A DNA stretch of 11,789 nt from JBEIJQ01 sp040380145 (GTDB lineage: Bacteria > Bacteroidota > Bacteroidia > Chitinophagales > Saprospiraceae), in NCBI GenBank assembly GCA_040380145.1, contig JBEIJQ010000099.1, positions 1 through 11,789 on the forward strand. Reading direction: 5' to 3'. Positions 6,701 through 11,789 of this stretch are shown one piece after another. A program made the translations under genes and the position numbers. Under the pieces are notes generated by a model that saw nothing but the letters and a program-made list of their open reading frames with translations, was not told the origin of the DNA and searched no databases. The first letter of the stretch is position 1, and each line of letters opens with the position of its first letter.

Positions 6701-8330
6701 CGACAACTGTTCGGCGAGCATTTCTCAACTTTCTCCGCCCATCGGCACCTTGTACCTGAGCTCGGTGGTGGAAACCGTCGTGCTCGAAGCCGTGGATCCA
6801 TCGGGCAACACGAGCACCTGTTCTTTCGAAGTGAATGTCCAAGTGCTGAACAACTGCAATTTTTTCGCGACGGTTTCTCCGAGCACGATTTCGGTGCAGT
6901 GCGGCAGCACAACGTCCCTCACTGCCTCTCCGGGCGCCTCGTACCAATGGTCGAACGGTGAAACGGGCTCCGAAATCCAGGCCGCGAGCGGCACTTACAC
7001 GGTCACGGTGGACGATGGGTTCGGTTGCACGGCTTCGGCCGAGGCGATCGTGAGCGAACTGCCCGACACCGTCGCACCGGTCATCGTTTGTCCGGTGGTG
7101 CAAGTGCTCGGCGATTCGTTCAGCGTGGTGCTGCCGGATTATTCCGGATTGGCCCTCGCGTTCGACGACTGTGGATTGGACACGATTTTCCAACTTTCTC
7201 CCGCACCCGGAACCATTTATACCTCTTCCGCCTTGGTCACGGTAGTGCTGGTGGCGGCCGATCCCACGGGCAATTTGTCCCAGTGCACTTTTGTCGTGCC
7301 CGTCACCGTCTTGCAGCCCTGTACCTTCACCGCATCGGTTACCCCCAACACGGTGACCGTTCCCTGCGCCGGCGATGCCACCTTGAACGCATCCGCGGGC
7401 ACTTCTTATGCTTGGTCGAACGGCGCCACCACGGCCCAAATACAAGTCGGCATCGGCTCTTACAGCGTCACCGTCACCAATTTCGACGGCTGCACTGCCT
7501 CCGCTTCTGCCACCGTCAATCCCTCCTTGCCGCCACTTCTCGGATCGGTCGAAACATCTCCGGGTTGCCCGAACGGCAGCGACGGCTCTTCTACTCTGCT
7601 GCCCTCCGGCGGTACGCCCCCCTACTTCTTCCTGTGGTCCACCGGCGCCACCACGGCCACGCTCGACCAACTGTCCACCGGATTCTACTCTGCCACCGTT
7701 TCGGACGCCAACGGCTGCTCCGCCTCCGCCCAAGTGGTCGTGCCGTTCGGCGACGACTTACAGCCCCCGGTATTTTCCAACTGTCCGGTGGACGACACCG
7801 TATCCTTGGCCTTCGGCGCTTTTGTGATGCCTGATTACGCGGGTCTCGTGGTGGCGAGCGACAACTGCGGCAACCCCTCCTTGGTGCAACTGAGCCCCGC
7901 GCCCGGCACTCAGTACAACACCCCACAATCCGTGACGGTCGTGCTGGAGGCCACCGACGATGCCTCGTTGACGACCACCTGTTCGTTCGTGCTGACTTTC
8001 GAAAGCGCACCGCCCGCCACTGTCTGCGTGCCCGATTCCGCTGCCCGGATCTGGTATGTGGACGAAGCCGCCACGGGATCCAACAACGGCAATACTTGGG
8101 GAGACGCTTTCACCGATCTGCAAAGCGCGTTGGCCGCTGCGGCCAACGGCGACAATATCCTCGTGGCCGCGGGCACTTATTACCCGACCACCGGTACCGA
8201 CCGCAACCTCTCCTTCAACCTGAAGCCCGGCGTGGACCTTTACGGCGGATTTCCCTCGGGCGGGGCGCCGACGCCAACCCGAGCATCAACACCACAGTGC
8301 TCTCCGGCGATATCGGCACCCAGGGCGTGA
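3669..8330 (+). CDS. Central fragment: reprolysin-like zinc metalloprotease with SprB/HYR adhesin array
   Basis: Secreted zinc protease joined to an adhesin-like array. The homologous frame begins at the slip near 3654; 3669 is the first ATG after it (the frame also opens at 3549, but that part is a shadow of the N-terminal fragment). Using reconstructed numbering, the prodomain runs to about 220 and includes GWGIDDPTA and FHAMVYAPGGSVYIDPY. The catalytic domain carries the full HExxHxxGxxH zinc motif, HEMGHQWGANH (363-373), and a Met-turn IMGYAGIC with Met396, so the protease looks active. Ig-like domains follow (about 446 and 570-668). Eleven modules of SprB, Ig-like and HYR type then lead to the start of the beta-helix (YVDEAATGSNNGNTWGDAF, just after 1525). 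The frame derails at 8262-8265 and ends in about 20 unrelated residues. Natural substrate unknown; surface adhesion or polymer degradation are inferences. Confidence 0.85.
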   Translation: MEETRPVHRLPVLTLPMPDGSFQRFAVEYSPIMEKPLADRYPQIRTYVGWGIDDPTAMVRFDHTPHGFHAMVYAPGGSVYIDPYARWNTDYYIVYRKSDFVAKGKTFDCRFDEQMQGMTGDPAFAPKQHDGHKHPDNGFLKNMPPITQFGDCQRRHYRLAISATGEYSNFHGGNAVNNNKAVVLAAQVTSMNRVNGIFEQDCGIRMNLVANNDQIIFLDPAGDPFTNGNPSLMINENPTAVNAAIGSSNYDIGHVFGTNSGGLAQLNGPCGAGKARGVTGSAAPVGDPFDIDYVAHEMGHQWGANHTQNNNCNRVAAAAFETGSAITIMGYAGICSPNVANNSIDHFHVHSLQEMANFIVGTGSTCDQIIASSNQDPIIDVSSPNFTIPKNTPFVLTANASDPDGNPLTYCWEQYDNDVSTQPPVATSVDGPNFRCFSPVASPSRYFPNLTDLAANTVSTWEVLPNVGRTMTFRCTVRDNAPGSGCTAVDQTTLTVSGTAGPFVVTAPSATGITWPALSSQTVTWNVAGTSAAPVSCANVDILLSLDGGLTYPITLATAVPNNGSRAVTAPNNPTNTARVMVKGNGNVFFDISNNNFAITAPLCNLTATATAISTTCGQANGAATAQPVGGGSPFSFAWSNGQTAATANALAAGTYTVTITDDASCTATASVSVGGSLPAAPVQINGSLVFCLGQSTVLSATGGTSYVWSDGTSGSTVTVTTAGTIGVTATNAQGCTATASAVTSNHTEMFLSLVPLDVTCFGLSNGSITADASGGSAPYSYSWADGSTDAAQLGIPAGTYSVTATDQLGCTISASDSVLDGPLVQAVAQNNGPSCPGADIQLNAGGGDNYDWSGPNGFSAIDPEPVISNATLADAGTYTVTVTDASGCSATASTLVEIGTENLSVTITAVDVSCLNACDGQLTASAANGAPGYTYAWSDGSGSETLTDLCAEDVLTVSVTDANGCSGTATATVVIATDSEAPSIACPGPQSVSDSFSVVMPDFAVLASATDNCSASISQLSPPIGTLYLSSVVETVVLEAVDPSGNTSTCSFEVNVQVLNNCNFFATVSPSTISVQCGSTTSLTASPGASYQWSNGETGSEIQAASGTYTVTVDDGFGCTASAEAIVSELPDTVAPVIVCPVVQVLGDSFSVVLPDYSGLALAFDDCGLDTIFQLSPAPGTIYTSSALVTVVLVAADPTGNLSQCTFVVPVTVLQPCTFTASVTPNTVTVPCAGDATLNASAGTSYAWSNGATTAQIQVGIGSYSVTVTNFDGCTASASATVNPSLPPLLGSVETSPGCPNGSDGSSTLLPSGGTPPYFFLWSTGATTATLDQLSTGFYSATVSDANGCSASAQVVVPFGDDLQPPVFSNCPVDDTVSLAFGAFVMPDYAGLVVASDNCGNPSLVQLSPAPGTQYNTPQSVTVVLEATDDASLTTTCSFVLTFESAPPATVCVPDSAARIWYVDEAATGSNNGNTWGDAFTDLQSALAAAANGDNILVAAGTYYPTTGTDRNLSFNLKPGVDLYGGFPSGGAPTPTRASTPQCSPAISAPRA
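5478..8010 (+). repeat. Array of eleven SprB, Ig-like and HYR adhesin modules
   Basis: Approximate module boundaries: SprB 5478-5699, Ig-like 5700-5918, SprB 5919-6137, Ig-like 6138-6377, SprB 6378-6602, HYR-like 6603-6854, Ig-like 6855-7064, HYR-like 7065-7319, Ig-like 7320-7526, SprB 7527-7754, HYR-like 7755-8010. SprB and Ig-like modules share a Y-x-W-S-(N/D)-G core, a GTYTVTVTD-like strand and a C-T-A-S/T-A end with paired cysteines. HYR-like modules share D-x-x-A-P-x-I-x-C-P, an acidic DNC/DDC and an LSP-x-x-GT turn. Such arrays are known from gliding adhesins and large T9SS cell-surface proteins. Boundaries are read by eye and may be off by several residues. Confidence 0.75.
6603..7529 (+). 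repeat. Tandem duplication of an HYR plus Ig-like compound module
   Basis: Two copies of a two-domain unit of about 154 residues start at 6603 and 7065. They share GDSFSVV/SDSFSVV, QLSP-x-x-GT, DP(S/T)GN and later SYxWSNG and GCTASA. The nucleotide sequence CAACTTTCTC recurs at 6725 and 7191. A third HYR copy (from 7755) follows after an inserted SprB module. Confidence 0.65.
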
Positions 8331-10057
8331 ATTTCGACAACTCCTTCCGCGTGTTGAGGGCCCTCAATGTGGGCAACAACTGCCATGTGTGCGGATTTTT
8401 TGTGCAAGATGCCTATTCGCCCAGCCTCAACGCGGGCGGCATCCTCATCCAAGCCAGCGGTACCGGTGCCGTTTCCAGCCCGCGGTTCAGCAACTGTGCA
8501 GTGGTCAACAACTACTCCGGTCAAAAAGGCGGCGGAATTTTCATCTATGCCCTCAACAACGGCCGGGCCAACCCGGTGTTCGAAACCTCCGACATCCTGT
8601 CCAACCTGTCGGCCAACGACGGCGGGGGCGTGATGTCCATATCCCAACAAGGCGGTGTCATCAACGCCCTGTTCGACCGCTGCAACATCGAAAACAACAC
8701 CACCACCCAGAGGGGCGGCGGCATGGGCAACTGGGTCAACGGCGGCGGCAACACCACGGTAGTGCTCGACAGTTGTTATCTGTACAGCAACACGGCCCAA
8801 AACAATGGCGGCGGCGTGTGGAATTTCTCCCGCAGCGGCGGCCTCTGCCAATTCACGGCCACCGGCTGCATTTTCGAGAACAACTCCTCCAAAGTGGGCG
8901 GCGGCATCATGAACTATGCCAGCGGCGGCACGCTCAACAGCAGCATCGCCGACTGCCAGTTCACGGCCAACTCCTGCACCGGCTCGGCCGGCGCTCTGCT
9001 GCAATTCGGTGATTTGCCCGGATCCGCCGCAACGACCACCGTCTCCCGCTCGGTTTTTTATGCCAACACAGCCCTCGAAGGAGGTGCAGTGGCAAACCTT
9101 GCCTCCAAGAGCGCTGTGGGCAACATGGCCTTCGACCGGGTACGCTTCGTGGGCAACTTCGGCTCGGGCCGCGGCGCGGCAGCTTTTTTCTCGAGCAACA
9201 ACCTCAACTTGACGGGCACCCAACAGACGAACACCTTCACGAATGTACTTTTCCACGACAACGCCGCTGTGAACGGCCCCGGCGGAGCGATCGCGCAGAC
9301 CTGCATCTCCGGCGCGGCCGCTACCACTTCCCTCGTGAATTCCACCATCGCGGGCAATGTCTGCAACGGCCAAGGATCCGCTATTTTCAACAGCACCGTG
9401 GGCGGCCCATCGTCCGTTTCGCTCACCAACTGCATCCTGTGGAACAACACCTCTTTCTTGACGGTGGCGACCACCAGACCGTTCTGGAACAGCAGCCAAG
9501 CCGCTTCGCTGAGCCTCTCGAACAACCTGCTCCAACTGGGGCCGGATTGTGCGGCCAACATCGCCGGAACGGGCTCGGTCAACTGCGGCAACGGCAACCT
9601 GTTCGGGGCCGATCCGCTTTTCGTGGACGATTTCAACGGCGATCTGCACCTCTTGCCCGCCTCGCCTGCCATTGACGCCGGAACGGCCACGGGCGCTCCC
9701 GGAGTGGATTTCGACGGCAACGTCCGCCCGCAGGGCAACGGATTCGACATGGGCGCCTACGAATCCGGTGGCGTGCGCATAGTCGCACGCGAAGCCGGCC
9801 CCTCTGCCGAGCAGGTGACCCGCGCGACCGTTTTCCCCAACCCGACCTCGGGCTCCGTCACGGTTTCGCTCGACCGTATCTCGGATGGTTTCGTGCAACT
9901 TTTCGACCAGCAGGGCCGACTGGTATCCTCCACCGCGCTGAACGGCGGCCAACAGGTCCTGTTGGACCTTGGCGCCCACCCCACCGGTGCATACCTCGTG
10001 CGCATCGTCGCCGGCGATTTCGTCGAGACCCGCACCGTGGTCGTACAGCGCCCCTGA
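8264..10057 (+). CDS. C-terminal fragment: right-handed beta-helix and T9SS sorting domain
   Basis: This frame continues the beta-helix directly from the central fragment: GADANPSINTTVLSGDIG follows the preceding YGGFPSGG, as expected in this family. At least six turns with GGG and N-rich corners (for example GGGIFIY, GGGVMSI, GGGMGNW, GGGVWNF, GGGIMNY) recur about every 30-40 residues. The segment NLFGADPLFVDDFNGDLHL through FDMGAYES is the typical end of such helices (choice-of-anchor Q type). The last 78 residues (2119-2196 of the reconstruction) form a T9SS type A domain: VFPNPTSGSVTV, a VQLFDQQGRLV strand and LPTGAYLVRI-like LGAHPTGAYLVRIV, directing outer-membrane export. The first in-frame ATG is only at 8633, so this part is unlikely to be translated as a gene of its own. 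An ORF opening at 8096 exists, but its first part is a shadow of the central fragment. Confidence 0.82.
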   Translation, partial: GADANPSINTTVLSGDIGTQGVNFDNSFRVLRALNVGNNCHVCGFFVQDAYSPSLNAGGILIQASGTGAVSSPRFSNCAVVNNYSGQKGGGIFIYALNNGRANPVFETSDILSNLSANDGGGVMSISQQGGVINALFDRCNIENNTTTQRGGGMGNWVNGGGNTTVVLDSCYLYSNTAQNNGGGVWNFSRSGGLCQFTATGCIFENNSSKVGGGIMNYASGGTLNSSIADCQFTANSCTGSAGALLQFGDLPGSAATTTVSRSVFYANTALEGGAVANLASKSAVGNMAFDRVRFVGNFGSGRGAAAFFSSNNLNLTGTQQTNTFTNVLFHDNAAVNGPGGAIAQTCISGAAATTSLVNSTIAGNVCNGQGSAIFNSTVGGPSSVSLTNCILWNNTSFLTVATTRPFWNSSQAASLSLSNNLLQLGPDCAANIAGTGSVNCGNGNLFGADPLFVDDFNGDLHLLPASPAIDAGTATGAPGVDFDGNVRPQGNGFDMGAYESGGVRIVAREAGPSAEQVTRATVFPNPTSGSVTVSLDRISDGFVQLFDQQGRLVSSTALNGGQQVLLDLGAHPTGAYLVRIVAGDFVETRTVVVQRP

Positions 10058-10073
10058 TCGGTCAAATTCCACG

Positions 10074-10108
10074 GAAGGACGGACCGATGGTCCGTCCTTC
10101 TTTTTTTT
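10074..10108 (+). terminator. Strong intrinsic terminator after the giant secreted protein gene
   Basis: A perfect 12-bp stem, GAAGGACGGACC with GGTCCGTCCTTC, closes a three-base GAT loop and is followed directly by T8. It begins 17 bases after the TGA at 10055-10057 and separates the gene from the acyl-CoA dehydrogenase. Confidence 0.92.
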
Positions 10109-10146
10109 CGAAAAAAAACTATGCGCGCATTGCATTTTTGTTCGAA
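10107..10146. repeat. Nested inverted repeat at the acyl-CoA dehydrogenase promoter
   Basis: Outer arms 10107-10118 and 10135-10146, both built on TTCGAA plus A/T, pair at 11 of 12 positions. Between them lies a perfect 10-base palindrome, ATGCGCGCAT (10121-10130). The whole covers the -33 region of the promoter and overlaps the end of the upstream T-tract. It could be an operator or a hairpin; no binding protein is suggested by the sequence. Confidence 0.35.
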
Positions 10147-10160
10147 AGGGAATATTTTTG
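10130..10160 (+). promoter_or_regulatory. Acyl-CoA dehydrogenase promoter, TTG-N20-TATTTTTG
   Basis: A -33 TTG (10130-10132), a 20-base spacer and a perfect TAnnTTTG -7 element (TATTTTTG, 10153-10160) match the Bacteroidota primary sigma consensus. Initiation is expected near 10166, giving a leader of about 60 bases before the ATG at 10227. No Shine-Dalgarno sequence precedes the start. Confidence 0.6.
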
Positions 10161-10226
10161 CAGGGAAAGATGACTTGACAGAGAAAAAATCCCGTTCCAT
10201 TTTTTTTACCCCAAATCCCATTTTGT

Positions 10227-11789
10227 ATGGAAGTGCAGAACAACCCGGTTGCCGTCCTCAAAGGAGGCGAGTTTTTGGTGCGCGAAAGCAGCCCCGCCGA
10301 TATCTTCGTACCGGAAGACGCCAACGAAGAGCAACGCATGATGCAGCAGATGGCCGCGGATTTCATTGCCACGGAAATCCTGCCCAACACGGCCAAGATC
10401 GAACGCCAGGAAGACAACATCTCGGCGCAGATCCTCGAAAAAGCCGGAGGGCAGGGGCTTTTGGGCGTGCACATGCCCGAGGAATACGGCGGCCTGAACC
10501 TGCACACCAACACCAACACGATGATCACCGAAGAGATGGGCAAGGCCGGTTCGTGGACCACCACTTTCGCCGCCCACATCGGCATCGGCATGTTGCCCAT
10601 CCTGTACTACGGCACTCCGGAACAAAAAGCCAAGTACCTGCCAGGCATGATCAGCGGCGATCTGAAGGCTTCTTACTGTCTGACCGAACCGGGCAGCGGC
10701 TCGGACGCCCTGGCAGCCAAATCCCGCGCCGACCTGTCGGAAGACGGCCTGCACTACCTACTCAACGGCCAGAAAATGTGGATCACGAACGCCGGTTTTT
10801 CCGATGTGTTCATCGTTTTCGCCAAGGTAGGGGGTGAAAAATTCACCAGCTTCATCGTCGAAAAAGGCATGCCCGGCTTCACGCTCGGTGCTGAAGAGCA
10901 CAAACTCGGCATCCACGGATCCTCCACCCGCCAAGTGTTTTTCGAAAATGTGAAGGTCCCCGTGGAAAACGTGCTGGGCGAAATCGGCAAAGGTCACCTG
11001 ATAGCCTTCAATGTGCTCAACATCGGCCGCTTCAAATTGGGCGTGCTCACCCTCGGCGGCAGCAAAGATGTGCTGGCCATGGCCGCCCGCTACGCCAACG
11101 AACGCCAACAATTCGGCGTGCCCATCGGCTCTTTCGGGGCCATCCAGCACAAACTGTCGGAAATGACCGTCCGCTGTTTCGCCCTCGAATCCGCCATTTA
11201 CCGCGTGTCAGATCTGTTGCAGGACAAGATCAACGAGCTCAAGGCATCGGGCATGCCGGTCGAACAGGCCAAATTGGCCGCCGCTGAGGAATATGCCATC
11301 GAATGCGCCATCTTGAAGGTGTACGGCTCCGAAACCCTCGATTACTGCGTGGACGAAAACGTGCAGGTCCACGGCGGAATGGGCTTCAGCGAAGAGTGCA
11401 TGGCCTCGAAGGCCTATCGCGATGCGCGCATTACCCGCATCTACGAAGGGACCAACGAGATCAACCGCCTCCTGTCGGTCGACATGCTCCTGCGCCGCGC
11501 CTTGGCGGGTCATATCAACATCACCGATGCCGCTTGGGCCGTGCAAAAAGAACTGGCCTCGATTCCCTCCATGTCGAGCCCGGAAGGCCCCTACGGACGC
11601 GAAAAAGAAGCGCTCAAAAACCTCAAAAAATGTATCCTGATGGTCGCGGGCGCCGCCGTCAAGACGCAAATGGACGGCCAGATAAACCTCAAGCACGAGC
11701 AGGAGATCATCATGAACGTGGCCGATATGATGGTGGACGTATTTACCCTCGAATCCACTCTGCTGCGCGTGCAAAAGGTGTCGGAAAGC
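10227..11789 (+). CDS. Acyl-CoA dehydrogenase, very-long-chain type (partial, runs off the right edge)
   Basis: FAD-dependent enzyme of the first step of fatty-acid beta-oxidation, making the trans-2-enoyl-CoA and passing electrons to electron-transfer flavoprotein. The start MEVQNNPVAVLKGGEFLV fits Bacteroidota homologues, which share the LKGGEFL segment; 521 codons are present with no stop, and homologues of this type run to about 590-600 residues. Visible signatures: YCLTEPGSGSDA from Tyr150 and WITNAGFSDVF from Trp185 (FAD and substrate binding), EEHKLGIHGSSTRQVFF, the ERQQFGVPI motif, QVHGGMGFSEE, and IYEGTNEINR with the catalytic Glu407. The helical C-terminal extension beginning after about 430 is what separates the VLCAD/ACAD9-like group from short- and medium-chain enzymes; chain-length preference is inferred. 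The gene has its own promoter and is insulated by the terminator upstream. Confidence 0.95.
   Translation, partial: MEVQNNPVAVLKGGEFLVRESSPADIFVPEDANEEQRMMQQMAADFIATEILPNTAKIERQEDNISAQILEKAGGQGLLGVHMPEEYGGLNLHTNTNTMITEEMGKAGSWTTTFAAHIGIGMLPILYYGTPEQKAKYLPGMISGDLKASYCLTEPGSGSDALAAKSRADLSEDGLHYLLNGQKMWITNAGFSDVFIVFAKVGGEKFTSFIVEKGMPGFTLGAEEHKLGIHGSSTRQVFFENVKVPVENVLGEIGKGHLIAFNVLNIGRFKLGVLTLGGSKDVLAMAARYANERQQFGVPIGSFGAIQHKLSEMTVRCFALESAIYRVSDLLQDKINELKASGMPVEQAKLAAAEEYAIECAILKVYGSETLDYCVDENVQVHGGMGFSEECMASKAYRDARITRIYEGTNEINRLLSVDMLLRRALAGHINITDAAWAVQKELASIPSMSSPEGPYGREKEALKNLKKCILMVAGAAVKTQMDGQINLKHEQEIIMNVADMMVDVFTLESTLLRVQKVSES

Larger units (their letters stand above)
3469..10057 (+). pseudogene. 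Frameshifted giant T9SS-secreted metalloprotease-adhesin-beta-helix protein (whole locus)
   Basis: Three consecutive reading frames make one protein of about 2196 residues if one T is restored at 3651-3655 and one G at 8262-8265. Reconstructed order: signal peptide 1-19; prodomain about 20-220; reprolysin-like zinc protease about 221-415; Ig-like domains about 446-668; array of SprB, Ig-like and HYR modules 671-1521; right-handed beta-helix about 1525-2100; T9SS type A sorting domain 2119-2196. Crossing the inner membrane by Sec and the outer membrane by T9SS is inferred. With two bases added the total length is divisible by three, and apart from the two slips the coding frame has no stop before its natural end. 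That argues for a functional gene with consensus errors, or very recent lesions. A strong terminator follows at 10074. I label it pseudogene only because the sequence as given is frameshifted. Confidence 0.7.

Noticed and set aside
3423..7733. Minus-strand ORF of 1436 codons opposite the giant gene
   Set aside because: It is antisense to a frame with clear protease and adhesin homology. Its product is Gly/Arg/His-rich low complexity without domains, and long stop-free antisense frames are expected in GC-rich repetitive coding DNA.
5478..8010. CRISPR-like or satellite repeats
   Set aside because: The repetition is at the protein-module level with diverged DNA, stays in one reading frame and lacks uniform short repeats and spacers.
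8240..10600. Minus-strand ORF of 786 codons
   Set aside because: It crosses the beta-helix gene, a strong terminator and the acyl-CoA dehydrogenase start, and shows no recognisable family.
10121..10837. Forward ORF of 238 codons over the acyl-CoA dehydrogenase start
   Set aside because: It is the wrong frame of the clearly homologous gene from 10227 and gives Arg/His-rich nonsense.

Overview
The window reads as a GC-rich member of the Bacteroidota, probably of the Saprospirales/Chitinophagales type. Three things point there: a C-terminal type IX secretion (T9SS) sorting domain, SprB/HYR-type adhesin repeats, and Bacteroidota promoters (TTG-N20-TAnnTTTG) with no Shine-Dalgarno sequences before the starts. 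All supported genes are on the + strand.

Layout: (1) 1-304, no supported gene, ending in a promoter-like TATCTTTC. (2) 305-~1848, a lipoprotein of the 5'-nucleotidase/metallophosphatase family whose stop codon appears lost at a T9 run. (3) 1934-3194, a promoter and sucC (succinyl-CoA synthetase beta subunit). (4) 3195-3468, a compact regulatory stretch: an A/T-rich inverted repeat, a near-ideal promoter, about 140 bases with hairpins and no meaningful ORF, and a strong intrinsic terminator. This looks like a small RNA or a leader/attenuator. (5) 3469-10057, one giant secreted protein (about 2196 residues when reconstructed), split by two single-base frameshifts. In order it has a signal peptide, a prodomain, a reprolysin-like zinc metalloprotease, Ig-like domains, an array of SprB, Ig-like and HYR modules, a right-handed parallel beta-helix and a T9SS C-terminal domain. 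A 12-bp-stem terminator follows. (6) 10130-11789, a promoter and the first 521 codons of an acyl-CoA dehydrogenase that runs off the right edge.

sucC and the acyl-CoA dehydrogenase are core carbon metabolism (TCA cycle and fatty-acid beta-oxidation). The nucleotidase lipoprotein and the T9SS protease-adhesin are envelope or secreted scavenging functions. Each gene appears to have its own promoter, so this is a row of single-gene units and not one operon. All three reading-frame problems are repaired by adding one base to a homopolymer (T9, T5, G4). That pattern suggests consensus-sequence undercalling more than three biological mutations, although slippage or real gene decay cannot be excluded from the sequence alone.
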